Below, in pieces: positions 1 through 11,330 of a stretch of 64,000 nt of DNA. Positions within the stretch are counted from its first letter, which is position 1; every line of letters begins with the position of its first letter. The DNA comes from Spodoptera frugiperda (Eukaryota; Arthropoda; Insecta; Lepidoptera; Noctuidae). The notes beneath the pieces are model-generated. The model was given only the letters and a program-made list of their open reading frames with translations, was not told the origin of the DNA and did no database searches. The DNA is taken from the NCBI RefSeq assembly GCF_023101765.2, contig NC_064238.1, forward strand, positions 4,462,001 through 4,526,000, given 5' to 3'. Both the position numbers and the translations under genes were made by a program.

Positions 1-1240
1 CAAGTGGGATATGATTAGACCTCTTCTCCGCAAAGGATAGCCTAGCCCTGAAGCCTCCAATAAAGTACTGAGAGGATTCAAGGCCAAGCAGAACCATAGT
101 GGGCTCAGACTGTCACCCTGGAATATTCCTCGCACTATCCTTACAGGCCCTTCACTCCCTTGGATTTGTCTACATCCCGGATAGCAAAGCACAGTACTCC
201 ATTGCCTCATACATGACTGCAAGAAGGCGCGTAGAGTTGCATCTATCTTATACAATAGAGTAATTATTATTTACATAATCACGGGACCATAGGGTCCCGG
301 ACCTTTGGAAGGCGTACGAGGGGCCGAAGCCAACTCGCAGAGGCCCGTTGAACAATTTTAATCTAAATGTAATGGGACATCAGCCGGCGATTATCCCTGT
401 ATGCACTATGGAAGTACACCAAAGGACAATCCCCGGTTGATGCAGGACTATTGTGAGATATGGTAAAAAGAAAAGATAGGGATATGGGTGTGGATGGCTG
501 TGGAATAGTTAACCGGTTAACTATGGGGACTATGGCCCCTGCCCCTGACCAATATTGAAAAATACGGATAAACAGGCAGGGGGTGACTCGCAAACTCAAT
601 AATGGGCCCCCAGAAACGGCCGCTAGCATGTAGCGACAAGGGGAGCAACATATCTTGAGCTGCTTGAGGAAGGAGAGGCATCCCAAGGCTATCAGGGCAA
701 TCCCGGAAGTACGGTCAAGACCCCTACCAGCATCTTATTGGGATACATCCTTCCCCCAAGTGGAGTTGAAGGCAACTCCACTCTTGCGATCTCCACTCAA
801 ACCAGCCGGTTAAGGCAAGAGTGAGGCAGGAGAGGCCGCTCCGGATAGTCACGAGTACTAACCGGAGTAAAAAAATAGGGTCTCTCCCGGGAGTCAGGTC
901 CGTGGGGTCGCCACTGTTGTTGTTGGAGATTTAAATATTTTTTATGAAATATCTTGGGTTTATACCCACTGGGGTTATCCCCAGTGTCGCACAATTTCTT
1001 TAAGTCCATGTATTTGGCTTTGGTTATCGGTAAACTTGAAATATAATATGTACGATTGATAGCTAGATTCAATTTCGCTGAGCGTTTTACGTAAACACTG
1101 GCGGTGTGCGCCCGTCACATCTGTCTTCGGCACACTCTGGACTGTGACTGAGGCGCCCGCGCACGATAGTTCAGTTGAATGATTACGATTTTTAACACCC
1201 GGGCGAGGAAATAAACATGGTATCATATGACATGATTGAA
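1..1240 (-). repeat. Interspersed repeat, probably non-LTR retrotransposon-derived
   Basis: This stretch is visibly more GC-rich than the DNA to its right. Read on the minus strand it has three short overlapping open frames (about 83, 91 and 107 codons) and nothing longer. The translations are proline-, serine- and arginine-rich and show no enzyme motif. Its composition resembles the 5' or 3' parts of retroelements common in moth genomes, from my memory of such sequences rather than from a search. It runs off the left edge, so its true end is unknown. It lies downstream of the first P450 gene and may be what interrupts or displaces that gene's 3' exons. Alternatives are a non-coding RNA or a degraded gene, with no direct support for either. 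Confidence 0.4.
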
Positions 1241-1370
1241 ATGTACCATATTAAAATTTTGTTATTGAAATACCGACTTGTATTTTTATGAATACAGGCA
1301 AAATGTTTCAATGTACATCATTAATTTTATAGTCTGTATTAAATGACATGCATTGAAAAAAAAGTAGGAC

Positions 1371-1645
1371 TAAAATGGTTTAACGACTAAACAAAATATC
1401 TGAACAAAAACGAGTATTTGATTCAAGTAGCACCCGGCGTGGAAAATAGATGCAGCTAAAAGAGTTTAAGCGACGACCCGTATCGTATTTAGGTGACGGA
1501 CAAATGGTTTAAGCGACATCACACCGTGTGATTAGGGAAGACAAAATGATTCAAGTTACTTCTTAATAAAATTTAGTGACAGGAAAAACGCTTTAACTCT
1601 TATTCACTTATTTATGAGAGATAGGGTGACTGGTTTATGTCACAG
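1371..1645. repeat. Degenerate tandem repeat, unit about 41-45 bp
   Basis: Four to six diverged copies of a unit beginning near GTTTAAGCGAC and ending near GTGACGGACAAATG follow one another. The motif is clearest at about 1467, 1511 and 1553 and decays towards both ends. An inverted partial copy (TGTCGCTTAAACC) lies at about 1853-1866. Nothing here codes for protein. It could be a small satellite or the interior of a foldback element. Confidence 0.5.
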
Positions 1646-2787
1646 TTATTTATATGATGGTATAGTTCAAGTACATGATTTAATAAAAAATGCAAAATCC
1701 ACGTCGTTTAATACACTGCCACTTTGGAAACGACACGAAAATAGTATTGTTTGAAACGCCAAAAAAGTGCTCCGATTTTAATGAAACCGGCATCATTCGA
1801 CGGAGAAAAATTCGCTGATTCCAAATATGTATATAACTCAATATCACCCAAAATGTCGCTTAAACCAAATAGCCCGTTACCCCTCGATATGGTTTTCGAA
1901 CACAGAGCATATTATTATTTATCGTGATAATTACTGGTCAATGACACGATGATGGTCTATTGATTGACATCAGTCTGATGATATGCCGTATCAATTTGAA
2001 TTTCACAGTTCCTTTTAATATTATGCAACAAACACGAACTTTGCCATACAAACAACGCGTCGAATCATTTTCAATTCAAATGCGAATGGTGACATTAAAT
2101 TACCTTCAAGTGATTGATTGATTAGTCATTTATTGACTTCGTGGAGTGTCAATAATGGAAAATAAAACAATTTGCCTATTAAACAGTTCTTCAAACCAAG
2201 CTTAGTTTAAAATTCAACTGTAAGCCTAATGTCACAAGGGACACTTTCACCTGAATAAGTGTTTATTAAACAATTATGTTTAAACAACAATGGTTTGATG
2301 ATGTAAATATGTTTAATTAAAATACAGTAATGAACTTATTTACTGTTTTACTAATTTGTCATGACTTTTACTCATGACATCGTGCAAGTCTATATATTTT
2401 CGCAACCTCATGTGTGTCTTTAAGGTGCCATCAATTTCTATACTACATTCAAATTAGCTTATGCTACATTAAGTTAAAAAAATATATGGGATTGATATTT
2501 ATTCTTGTTATTTTTTTTTATTCATTCCAATACAGTCAGTAACCTATTTTAATCGACTGGCTTAGTTTAGCGCGATAAAATTTTCGCAAAATTGTAGTGC
2601 ATGGGTTCATAAAAGAGTGCGCGCAAACGTGGTATAAAAAGTCGCGTGATAAATTTACAATAGAGCATATTCGACATGAAAAGTCGCGCGACTGTTAATT
2701 GTTGTGTGCTCTCGGCATTACCTTATCTGTATTGTATTTGTACCTCACGACAATAGTATCGAAATTGAAGTTCGTATCTTCAATATA
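1646..2787. other. Intergenic, no gene seen
   Basis: AT-rich sequence with stop codons in all frames and no exon-like stretch. The only structure noted is the inverted partial repeat near 1853. Confidence 0.5.
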
Positions 2788-3193
2788 CAATGTGATAGGG
2801 GCGAGACTTATAACCCGTTAAGGCTGAGTTCTACACCTAATTTTATCGACAAAAGTCGGGGGTCGAAGGGGTAGAATCCCCTCCCTAACAGTTATGGCTA
2901 TTTTAATATTGATTTTACTTTTTTTGATATCAAAGGTTGTATGCGTCGTAGAAACTAAAGAAAAACTACAAACGGTAGCTAATAACCTTGGCTAACTAAT
3001 TCATTACTTTTTTCATATGTTTGATAATGTTATGGTGAGAAAAAAAATCATTTGTGAATTATTTTTACCGAAAAAATCACTATATTTCAATATTTTCAAT
3101 TAGGGGTTCAAACCCCCATATTATTTTTTTATCGATAAAATTAGATGTAGTACTCAGCCTTAACGGGTTAGAAGTCCCACCCCTATCACATTG
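2788..3193. mobile_element. Foldback MITE of about 406 bp with long terminal inverted repeats
   Basis: The left end begins CAATGTGATAGGGGCGAGAC and continues through AACCCGTTAAGGCTGAG to about 2852. The right end (about 3130-3193) carries the inverted counterpart, including CTCAGCCTTAACGGGTT and CCCCTATCACATTG. The arms match over roughly 65 bases with a few mismatches. TA/AT bases lie at both junctions, consistent with a Tc1/mariner-like TA target. The interior is AT-rich and non-coding, so this is a non-autonomous element. Confidence 0.75.
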
Positions 3194-3607
3194 TATTGAT
3201 ATTGATATAAATACGATAAATTAATTAAATATGTCAATCCCATTAATTGAAATTTCTGGTTAGATGCAGTAAAATTGTAACAAACAGATTCATTCCCATA
3301 TAAATGAATTAATAAATATTGGGACTACACGTGACTGTTAACACATGTCATGTCGGTCGCGTTTTGACATTTGATGTATACGCGAATAGTATTACATATC
3401 GATGCCTTCGGCCCAAAAGAGGATAATCAACATATTTATTGCGATTTTGAGTTATATACATATTCGAAATCGGTTAATTTGAAACCGACTTCCCAAAAAA
3501 GAGGAGGTTTTCAATTCAGCCGGTATGTTTTTTTTCTCCATAGAATGATGTATAGAAGCAAGTGTGCTTATAGTATCTATATATAGGTACATTATGTATG
3601 TGTTTAC
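3194..3607. other. Non-coding DNA downstream of exon 5 of the first P450 gene
   Basis: No sixth P450 exon was found here. In the two complete sister genes the matching intron is only about 110 and 390 bases, so exon 6 would be expected in this stretch. The short open frames present overlap exon 5 on the wrong frame or strand and show no family features. Confidence 0.55.
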
Positions 3608-6600
3608 CTTATTAGTAAGTCCGTGAATAATGTCCAAAAGTTTCTGTTGTGTTTTGTGGAGCGGGTGGAATTTGAAGATACTGTCCAGTCGCAACCAGAA
3701 TTTGTAATGCCTTTGGTGGATAATATCGCACATTCTGAAACAGGAATGATAAAGATTGTATAACATTTTCAAAATGTGAATAAACCAAAACGGTATATAA
3801 CGTAAATTGCATTTAACATCATTGACATTATTATTTAATTTTTATTTATTAAGGAACTTCGCAATGACGGTTAATAGTATAATTTAGAACAAGTTATAAT
3901 TATTCTTAACATTAAATGTATCGCTAGTCTTCAAACTAGGATGACCCTGTATATTGGGGAATTGAGTTGAGGAATGTAATTATGAATTTTGTCCGTCCTC
4001 TAGCTACAAATGGTAAAAATAGTATCTACTACTAGAATGAGGTGTTAATAAATAGATTGACTTACTTCATCACAGCCATAGCATAATCGAAGCTAGATTG
4101 ATCCTGAGTCTTCTTTGTGATACCCATAGCCGTTTCTGTGAAAAAAAACATTGCTTAATTAGATCAGGAACTGATCATTTTAAACAACCCTCTATTTAGA
4201 GGTTTTATTGTCTGAACGACGGATTTCCAGACACTTATTATCCTGTATATACTAATAAAGCTGAAAAGTTTGTTTCTACGTTTGAACGCGATAATCTCCG
4301 AAACCAATAACTAACTGATTTGAATAGTTCTTTTTGTGTTGAATAGTGCATTTATTAAGGAAGGTTATAGGTTATTAAAGATCACGCTATGATCAACAGG
4401 AACCGAGCAGACCGGGTATAACCACGCGAAAGTAGCCAGTCATTTATATGTCTAAAACTTATATGAGTAGAGTTTTGCCATATCTCCTGCCTGGATGAAA
4501 TCACACACACACGTGTGGGGGAGTCACGAGCTAACACATGACATTTCTACTTATAAATTATATTATGTCTAGTTTATGTAAAGAAAAAGTACGTGTAAAA
4601 AATAATGCAAGGTTATGGTCAGAACAATTCAATTGATTAGAATAATGAATTATACATGATTGCTATTGTTTTCTAAGTAGCTGTCGACTTTAATTTGTGT
4701 TTCATGTTAGGTATCGGCAAATAATAATATGTTACATCGCAAAAAAATATTGTACCGTAATTGATATTAAATGTTAATTATGATTTTTTGTGTAATAATT
4801 TGTTAATGACTTTATTAAACCGTCGTTGTTAGTATTCTTCCATAAAACAGAATTTTAAAGTAAGGAGGCTGGGATATAATGTCATCTTCTTTTTAAGATT
4901 CCCTGATAACTGGCCACTAAAGTAAGAAAAATCTAAGATACCATTAAAGATTACGATTTTAATTTTTTTCTTTATTTAATTTTAGAGCTGCTCTTTATTT
5001 TTTTAGACAGCTTAAACCAGTATTATGTAGTTTTAATAAAAACCTTTTGAATGTAACCTTTTTGGATTTTCTCTAGAGCCTAAGAACTAATTTGTAACCT
5101 ATAAAATTTAAAAAAAGGAGGTTGTGACCATTGAATATGAATACTGGCCCCTAATGCAAAAAACAATATCTTAGATGCCTTTAAAGACTTATATATACTT
5201 TTTAATTTTATTTTAGAGCTGCTCAACATTTTTTCTTCGAAAATATCAGCCTGGATAACGTATTTTATAAACAAAATATTTTTAATGAAACCTTTATGAA
5301 TTTTTATAAGTCATATTGTTAAAAAATATTACATCACACATCATTGCAGTTTAAGTAATAACTTACCCAATAAAATATCGACTGTAACACCACTCATGTG
5401 GTCGTGGACATCAAAAGTCTTTCCAATTTCAGATCGCATCTTCTCAACCACACTCTTACTGTTTTGGTTGAATACATCAACGAAAGATTTCAGGATATTG
5501 ATATGAAATGTGGGAGCAATCATTTTTCTGTGTGAGCGCCATTTAGCTCCTAAAAGAAAGATCATACGGAAATTAGTTGTATATTATGGTACAAACATCT
5601 GGTATTGACGAATTATAGGAACTAATTCATTGGGACCACCACAACATCAGACACATAAGCAGCTAAGACAACATTCCAGTTTTCACACTGCTCCCAGTAC
5701 CCTAGATACAAAAAAATACCCTTTTATTTTTAAGGGTAAATAATCCAATGACTTCTCCCGCCTTGGCGAGTCAAGAGAGAGTGTCAGACTCTTATTGACT
5801 AAAAACTACCCCGTTCCTACTTCTTCCCTTCGAGCCGCAGCCCCGGTAAACCCGCTATTTAGTTCGCAGCTCTGGATCTAAATGGCCAAGTAGCTAAGAT
5901 GACATTTCAGATTCCAACTGCCACACTGCCCCCAGAACACCAGATTCAAAAAATACCCTAAAATCCAATTAAGGCTTGCAATTAAGTTGCAACGTGAGAG
6001 ACCAGAGACATAACTCCACAGACACATTTTAGCATTGTTACTTAGTAGGTATTGAATAACGCTTCGTAGGTTATAAAATAAGTCATTGACCAATGATTTT
6101 TGCACTTGGTAATAATTTATTCTAGAATGTACCTATTTGTGTTAATTTTGCAGGTCACTGACAGTTAGCTATTACTTATTCGTTATTCGTATATGGTTAA
6201 AGTAATTCTGATGCAAATAGGCTTAGATCAGGCGCATGCCTCATGCTCTATACGTAAAGTTCCATTATAGGACTATAATAAGGAACGAAGGACGATTATG
6301 AATTAAGTGTGGGAGAGCCTTGCTTTGGCACAAATAAGCCAGCTCGACCGGAGTGATACCACGGCCTCACACAAAACCGACGTGAAACAACAACCTTTAA
6401 ATTCCTAACCCCCAAAAGGCCGGCCACGCACTTGTAACGCCTCTGGTGCTTCCAGTGTTCATTGGCGGTCGCGGTTGCTTACCATTAGGTAATCCTTCTG
6501 TTCGTTTACCGGCTTATTCCGTAAGAACGCATGGATAGAACAGGAAAGTTAAGCAAATATTTAATCTTACCTGAGCTGATGAGAAGACCTTCCCCAAGCC

Positions 6601-7611
6601 AAGGTTCAAAGTATCTGTACTCTGAAGCCTTATCAATGTGCACTTGACTGTTCAGGATAACTTCCACATCTTCAGGGTTCGCGAGGAAGATGATCAGCTT
6701 TGAACCCAGCCAGCCACGAACCACGTAGCCATATTTGTCAGCGTATTCAAAACCAAGCTTAATGAATTCTGAAACAAGGTTATAAATGTCAAACAAGTGA
6801 ATTGAATAAGTTTTGAAGAACTTAATGTCACGTAAGACTGACTTTATGTAATGTTACGAGTTCCAAGGGCATAAACAAGCAGTTTTAGTCAAAATGAACT
6901 ATAAGATCTATACACTACGTCTTGAAATAATATGATAATTATGATTATATAGGTACTCATAGTAGGTACCCCACTAAACGGGTGCATATAGTTGGGACTT
7001 TATGTGCACACCCAGTGGCTTCAGGGAAGACGGTAGCACAGTGGTCACGTGCTGTCGTGCAACTTGCACAGCGAGGCTCAAGGGAGACGCACGTCTTCCA
7101 AGGATGTCCCATAACAGGCGTGACACCGAGAGGCTTCAGAGCAGGTCTATTAGAGGATCCGGTGTCTCTTACAGGTACTGAGGTTGCCACCAGGATAGTT
7201 TTAGTGAAGGAAAATCCCAAACTCCCTAGGCTTTTATCTCCAGAAAGCTTCTGAAGGTTTCCCCCCGTCATGAAAAATAGGTACCCCACGAAACTCGATA
7301 ACTGCTAGCTGGAGGGTACTACGAAGGGTCTAACATATACTATATTTAGGTATACACATCCCAGAACACAATAAACTAGAAATCCAAGAAAAAAACTTAC
7401 GTTCAGGTTTCTTGAAGAGAGCCAAAAGTGCATTTCCAAATAACGGAAGAACTGTTGGTCCTGGGAGCAGGTTGCCCATCCTGGACATCCTGGACTGTTG
7501 CTGCCATCGGTGGTACATCCATACCGCTGACGCCAATAACACCAGCGGGTAGAATATCATCCTCGTGGTATTGCCATTCTGGTCGACGGCGACGTCAACG
7601 ACCGATGTCAT
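3608..7611 (-). CDS. Cytochrome P450, CYP4G type, exons 1-5 only (3' part missing or outside window)
   Basis: Five minus-strand exons: 7401-7611, 6571-6768, 5367-5549, 4066-4135 and 3608-3734. All have GT-AG borders and open, phase-consistent joins. Exon 1 starts MTSVVDVAV, has a membrane anchor at about residues 19-32, then the proline hinge LLPGP. Later exons carry the CYP4G-like stretches QVHIDKASEYRYFEPWLGEG, KWRSHRKMIAPTFH and LLETAMG. Exons 2-5 have exactly the lengths of the two sister genes (198, 183, 70 and 127 bp). The CYP4G-specific insertion, I-helix, ExxR and haem-binding cysteine would lie in exons 6-10, and none is seen in the remaining 3.6 kb. Either a long intron carries them beyond the window edge or the gene is 3'-truncated and non-functional. 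No stop or frameshift is seen in the five exons. The intact gene would be an oxidative decarbonylase for cuticular hydrocarbons, by family knowledge. Confidence 0.85.
4253..4440 (+). repeat. Interspersed repeat, 'GAACGCGATAATCTCCG' family
   Basis: This belongs to a short dispersed family recognised by GTTTGAACGCGxTAATCTC, then GTGTTGAATAGTGCATTTAT and AAGGTTATAGG. Other copies are near 21630, 47870, 52015 and, inverted, 61404. It is non-coding. The type is common in moth genomes and may be a Helitron- or LINE-derived fragment. It lies just past exon 4, in intron 3 of the first P450 gene. Confidence 0.6.
4861..5294. repeat. Diverged tandem duplication inside a P450 intron
   Basis: Two segments (about 4861-5060 and 5113-5294) share the order AAGGAGG, ATCTTAGAT-like, TTTTAATTTTATTTTAGAGCTGCTC and a TTTTAATGAAACC-like end. 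They are diverged but collinear. They look like two copies of one element, or a local duplication, within intron 3 of the first P450 gene. Confidence 0.45.
5638..5953 (+). repeat. SINE-like element nested in a duplicated sequence
   Basis: The core (about 5741-5876) has the family signature AATCCAATGACTTCTCCCGCC, GTGTCAGACTCTTA, CCCCGTTCCTAC and CCCCGGTAAACCCGCTA. Other copies are near 9302, 23358 (inverted), 29140, 42576 and 46195. On each side lie related sequences of about 70 bases (AGCTAAGACAACATTCCAG at about 5661 and AGCTAAGATGACATTTCAG at about 5892). The element therefore sits inside an older duplication. It lies in intron 2 of the first P450 gene. Confidence 0.55.
6304..6526 (-). repeat. 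SINE-like element, 'CCGGAGTGATACCACGG' family (partial)
   Basis: This is a member of a GC-richer family of about 310 bp. Its signatures are GTGGGAGAGCC, GACCGGAGTGATACCACGGC, CCTAACCCCCAAAAGGCCGG and a terminal ACCGGCTTATTCC. Other copies are near 12691, 17338, 26459, 33499, 45528 and 49367, in both orientations. It inserted into intron 2 of the first P450 gene, about 45 bases downstream of exon 2. Confidence 0.65.
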
Positions 7612-8613
7612 TTTGCTAAAATATGTATAAAGTGAACTGTGTATAATGTAGTTCAAAGATTAGTTCGTTAACTTATACTGACGTTTTCGTTTGTTTCTAC
7701 AATTGTTTTCGTACTTTAATTAGATATTTTTGATGACTTTTTGATACGTAAGCATTTAGCATAGATTGCAATACGAGTATCAGAATATTACGACAGTTTT
7801 TGTCGTTGCGTAAAAATATTGCTGACTAATGTCTAAGTATAACTTCTAAAGTTTATTTGTAATTTGTTTTTGTATTCAAAAAAATTTTTTTTTATCGAAT
7901 ATTGATTGATACGTTTACTGTGTTTAGTTTTATTTAAATAGGTACCAATTTTATAATTACTTGAAAGTTATCAAGAATATTTTTTATTTAAATTAATTTA
8001 AACTAATTAGTGTAAATGTGCAATAAAATAATTACCTGACTATAATATATCACTTGCCCTGAAATACTATCCCCTGCCTTTAACGTTTTCACTGGGGGGC
8101 CTTAAAACTATTACTGGGGAATTTGTCCGAACATATCGGCATTTTATTGATTACCATCTAATATACATGTGGCAGCCATTAGTACGATTTGGTTATTTGG
8201 CGAAATGGCCAGCTGTTTTGTATTTTTGTGAGATGATATTTTTGAATTTCGAATTTTATTATCATAATTTTAAGGTGTTAGTGTTATCTTCGTTTATTTG
8301 TTTGATGAATTCGTTTTGAAATATTTTGACTAAATTTCTATCGTAACTCAACATCATCAGATGGACCAATCAAGTGAGAGACTCATCGACCTCTTAATGC
8401 TACTCGGTAGTAAGAGAACCACTAGATTTCTGAAGCTGGTGGAAACAGATCGTATGCTCCAAATATAACCCTGAGGTTGATTACAATCCTCAGACATGAG
8501 GGACTGAAAAGAAAAGAGACACAATGTCTTTTGTTGAAACAAAACTTTAGCTTTATCTCTAAATAGTAAATTATAACAAATAACTACATATTTTAGTTTA
8601 CAGTTACATATTT
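7612..8613. other. Upstream region of the first P450 gene, no gene seen
   Basis: AT-rich non-coding DNA. On the minus strand an acceptor-like ATTTTAG sits a few bases before the P450 start codon, so the 5' untranslated region is probably split. A donor-like CAG|GTAATT at about 8037 is one candidate upstream partner, but the evidence for it is weak. Confidence 0.35.
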
Positions 8614-8789
8614 TATTGACTGCACGGTTGGCGCGGTGGCTGGGCATACCGTGTGGCGTGTTCGAATCCCGTACGGATCAACTCTTTGTGTGAAACACTA
8701 ATAGTAATTTCGGGTTTGGAGGTCATGTGTATGTAAACTTGTGTGTTCGTAAATGCACCCACGTCCCACATCACAGATAAAAAAAGTTA
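8614..8789 (+). repeat. tRNA-derived SINE-like element
   Basis: It begins with a tRNA-like promoter: TTGGCGCGGTGGCTGGGC resembles an A box and GTTCGAATCCCG a B box about 35 bases later. The family tail follows, with GTATGTAAACTTG and GCACCCACG. It lacks a foldable tRNA body, so it is not a tRNA gene. Related copies start near 12268, 60957 and, inverted, 22268. Confidence 0.65.
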
Positions 8790-8966
8790 GAACATAAAAT
8801 AACAAATATTTTATTATTGCCTGTGACATTGTCGCAGTGTACAATTAATGTTTTTCAACGACTGTCTGTTGTGTTTTGATTTAAAGGACGTCATGACCAG
8901 TTTTCAGGACTCTATACAAATGCAAGTACCTTTGTATGTAAATTCTTACGATGCTATGCCTCATGA

Positions 8967-9086
8967 TTTTCATGTTACAAATCGGTTAAGTCTAAATTGA
9001 ATGTTTAAAACATGTCAAAGACTTTTCATGTTACAAATCGGTTAAGTCTAAATTGAATGTTTAAAACATGTCAAAGACTTTTCATG
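8967..9086. repeat. Exact 56-bp tandem duplication
   Basis: The 56-base unit beginning TTTTCATGTTACAAATCGG occurs twice in a row (8967-9022 and 9023-9078) without visible differences, followed by the first eight bases of a third copy. The identity implies a recent duplication. Confidence 0.85.
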
Positions 9087-9301
9087 GTTGATACAACATG
9101 ATAAGCCATACAGTTAGGTAATTTGAAAACCTAGATGGGACGAAGGTAGCCTGTGCCATCTTCAGCCTCCTAACATATCCTATCTTCAGCCACAAAAATC
9201 AAACCATATTAATTAGGTATTTATTTAAACTTTTTGCACAATTATGGTACAAAGGACTTAATGCCACAGCGATTCTTTCTTGTCAACTTTATATCTATCT
9301 C

Positions 9302-9390
9302 TGTTACTGATTAAAAACCACCCAGTTCCCGCCCGCTTTTCGAGCCAGGGTCATGGTAAACCCCCCCGCTAGGTAGTCCGCAGCTCCGGA
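9302..9390 (+). repeat. SINE-like fragment ('CCGTTCCTACTCC' family)
   Basis: This is a 3' fragment of the family described at 5741. It has GATTAAAAACCACCC, CTTTTCGAGCC and CCGCTAGGTAGTCCGCAGC. Confidence 0.55.
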
Positions 9391-11200
9391 AACTTTTAGG
9401 TGTTGCGTAGACAATACGGCAGGTGCAAAGGAGTCAGACATGAAAATTTTAATAATACGTACTTACTTATTAATTGATCAATAGATCATTACATATTTAT
9501 TAATGATAATATTATACTATAAATTACATATTTACTAATATACTACATATAAGTTAATAATAATAACATAATATACATTTGAATATTCTTGTTCATACAT
9601 CCCGATGACGAATTCGCTAACAATTACTTTGACCAATGACTACAGACTTTGGTTTTAAAGGATTGCACACTGGTTGCCCTTCTGATTTCCAATGGCAGGT
9701 CATTTCATAGAAGGATGGATTGGATATGGAAGGAGGGTATCAATCCATTGCGATGCGAAATAAACAAACACAATTTGTATTACAAAGGTATTGTAAAGAG
9801 GATTGTTGACACTTCAAGTGACCGAAGGCTGGCTTTTACCTAGATCAAAGGTTAAGCATTGCCATTCAACGTGACAATGCTGCCAGTCTTTTGGGCACCC
9901 TACTTCACGACTCTGATGAGTGATGAGATTTATTTTTTTGAAGCGTTATGTTAGTTTTAATTTATTTTAAGGTATTTTTAGATTGTAAATATTTTAGTCG
10001 CAGTTATTTAGTTAATATTGTTTAGGGCCTATTTCACAATGTGTCTGGATAGCTGCTACGTCCCAGATAACTTTGAAATTAAGAACGTAATTTGTATACA
10101 CTATCTGTCACGTAAGTTTATCGGCCCTTACCTAATATATGAAATGGTGAAACAGGCGCTTAAAATAATATATTTACCTAAGTAGTTATAATAATGAAAT
10201 CAATTAAAATTAGTTTATTTGTTTTATTTTCTTTGTTTTATTTTTTTTTATTACAGTTTTATGAAATCGAATCTTATTCTCCCAAAAAAGCTCTTTCATT
10301 ATACCTTATGCGCTATAACAAGGTGCGGCTGACAGATTCAGCAACGTTTCGTATGCACTCTTGAAAGTTGCTGCGATTTAAAAATTATGCCTTAATATTT
10401 TAGCTGTATCACATTCGTATTATGTTAAATCATTCGGAAGCGTAGTTAATTAAATTAAAACCAACCGGAATGTTCTAGTATTTAATTAAAATCTAATGAA
10501 ATGAAAAATAAAGTAAAGTGTTATGCGTATAACGTAAAGCCATAGTCGTGTTTAGTGATGGGATGTACGGCTACGATGGATAGGTAGTCGATGTTTTTTA
10601 GAATAAAAAACGAAAATCGTTTGTCGTTACAATTATCATTCTTAAAGAAACCTTTAATTATGTGGGTAAATCTACTGTAGACGCGGCTCTCTCTGCCTAA
10701 ACCACAGTGACATTATCTGAGCAGAAATATGTAGTAGGCATTTTTCTAGACATTTCCGGCGCCATTGATAATGCGTGGTGGTACTTAATCTAACATATAC
10801 AAACTAATATACCCTTGTTTTCTTCACGGTTCTGGAAAACTGAAACTCTGAAACACCTCAGGGCTCGGTCATTAAATATTTATTTTGACAAGTATATACA
10901 CGTAGTTAGACTGCGCAAATAAATAACACACACATTTAATAAAAAAATTAAAGAGAATTAAATGTATGCTTCGAGTATCGATAGCGATAAAAAAAGATTT
11001 TTCTAATGTCCATCCCTAAAGAGAGACGTCAACGTCATACTGGCATCTGTCAGCCGCACCTTGTTACAGCGCATTAGGTATAGTGGAAATCGTTTGCAAT
11101 AAATACTTGAATACTAGAATAGTTTTTAATTTTACAGGCATATGGACGTATTATTTATTAGAATCTAGTCCAAAAAATATTTACATGGTGTTTTTTCTAA
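9391..11200. other. Intergenic, possible degraded transposon remnant near 9640-9930
   Basis: The region is AT-rich and gene-free. At 9640-9930 a plus-strand stretch keeps a partly open frame ending in a translation like RLSIAIQRDNAASLLGTL with interrupting stops. That looks like the decayed C-terminal end of a transposable-element protein, but I cannot name the family. The rest shows nothing. Confidence 0.25.
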
Positions 11201-11214
11201 AATTTAGCCCACCC

Positions 11215-11330
11215 TGTGCATAATAAAATTAATGCAAAAGAGACAAAGAGTTCGTTCAAAAGTGTCTTCCATGCCTATTTGAAATAATTAATTTTGTCTT
11301 CGACTTTGACTTTGAATTTTACACAATTAA
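11215..11330 (+). repeat. LINE 3' tail fragment
   Basis: The stretch ends in CATGCCTATTTGAAATAATTAATTTTGTC followed by CGACTTTGACTTTGAAT. This is the typical short-repeat 3' terminus of jockey/CR1-like LINEs in Lepidoptera, recognised from memory. Only the tail is present. Confidence 0.45.

Noticed and set aside
1371..1645. CRISPR array
   Set aside because: Units are degenerate and lack the constant-repeat, variable-spacer pattern; the DNA is clearly eukaryotic.
6957..7289. Overlapping frames of 110 (minus) and 90 (plus) codons
   Set aside because: A GC-richer block in intron 1 of the first P450 gene; both strands are open by composition, there is no motif, and it is bounded by repeated GTAGGTACCCCAC-like sequence, so probably a repeat.
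9649..9843. 64-codon ORF as a gene
   Set aside because: Looks like a decayed transposon piece with stops in the better frame, not a gene.
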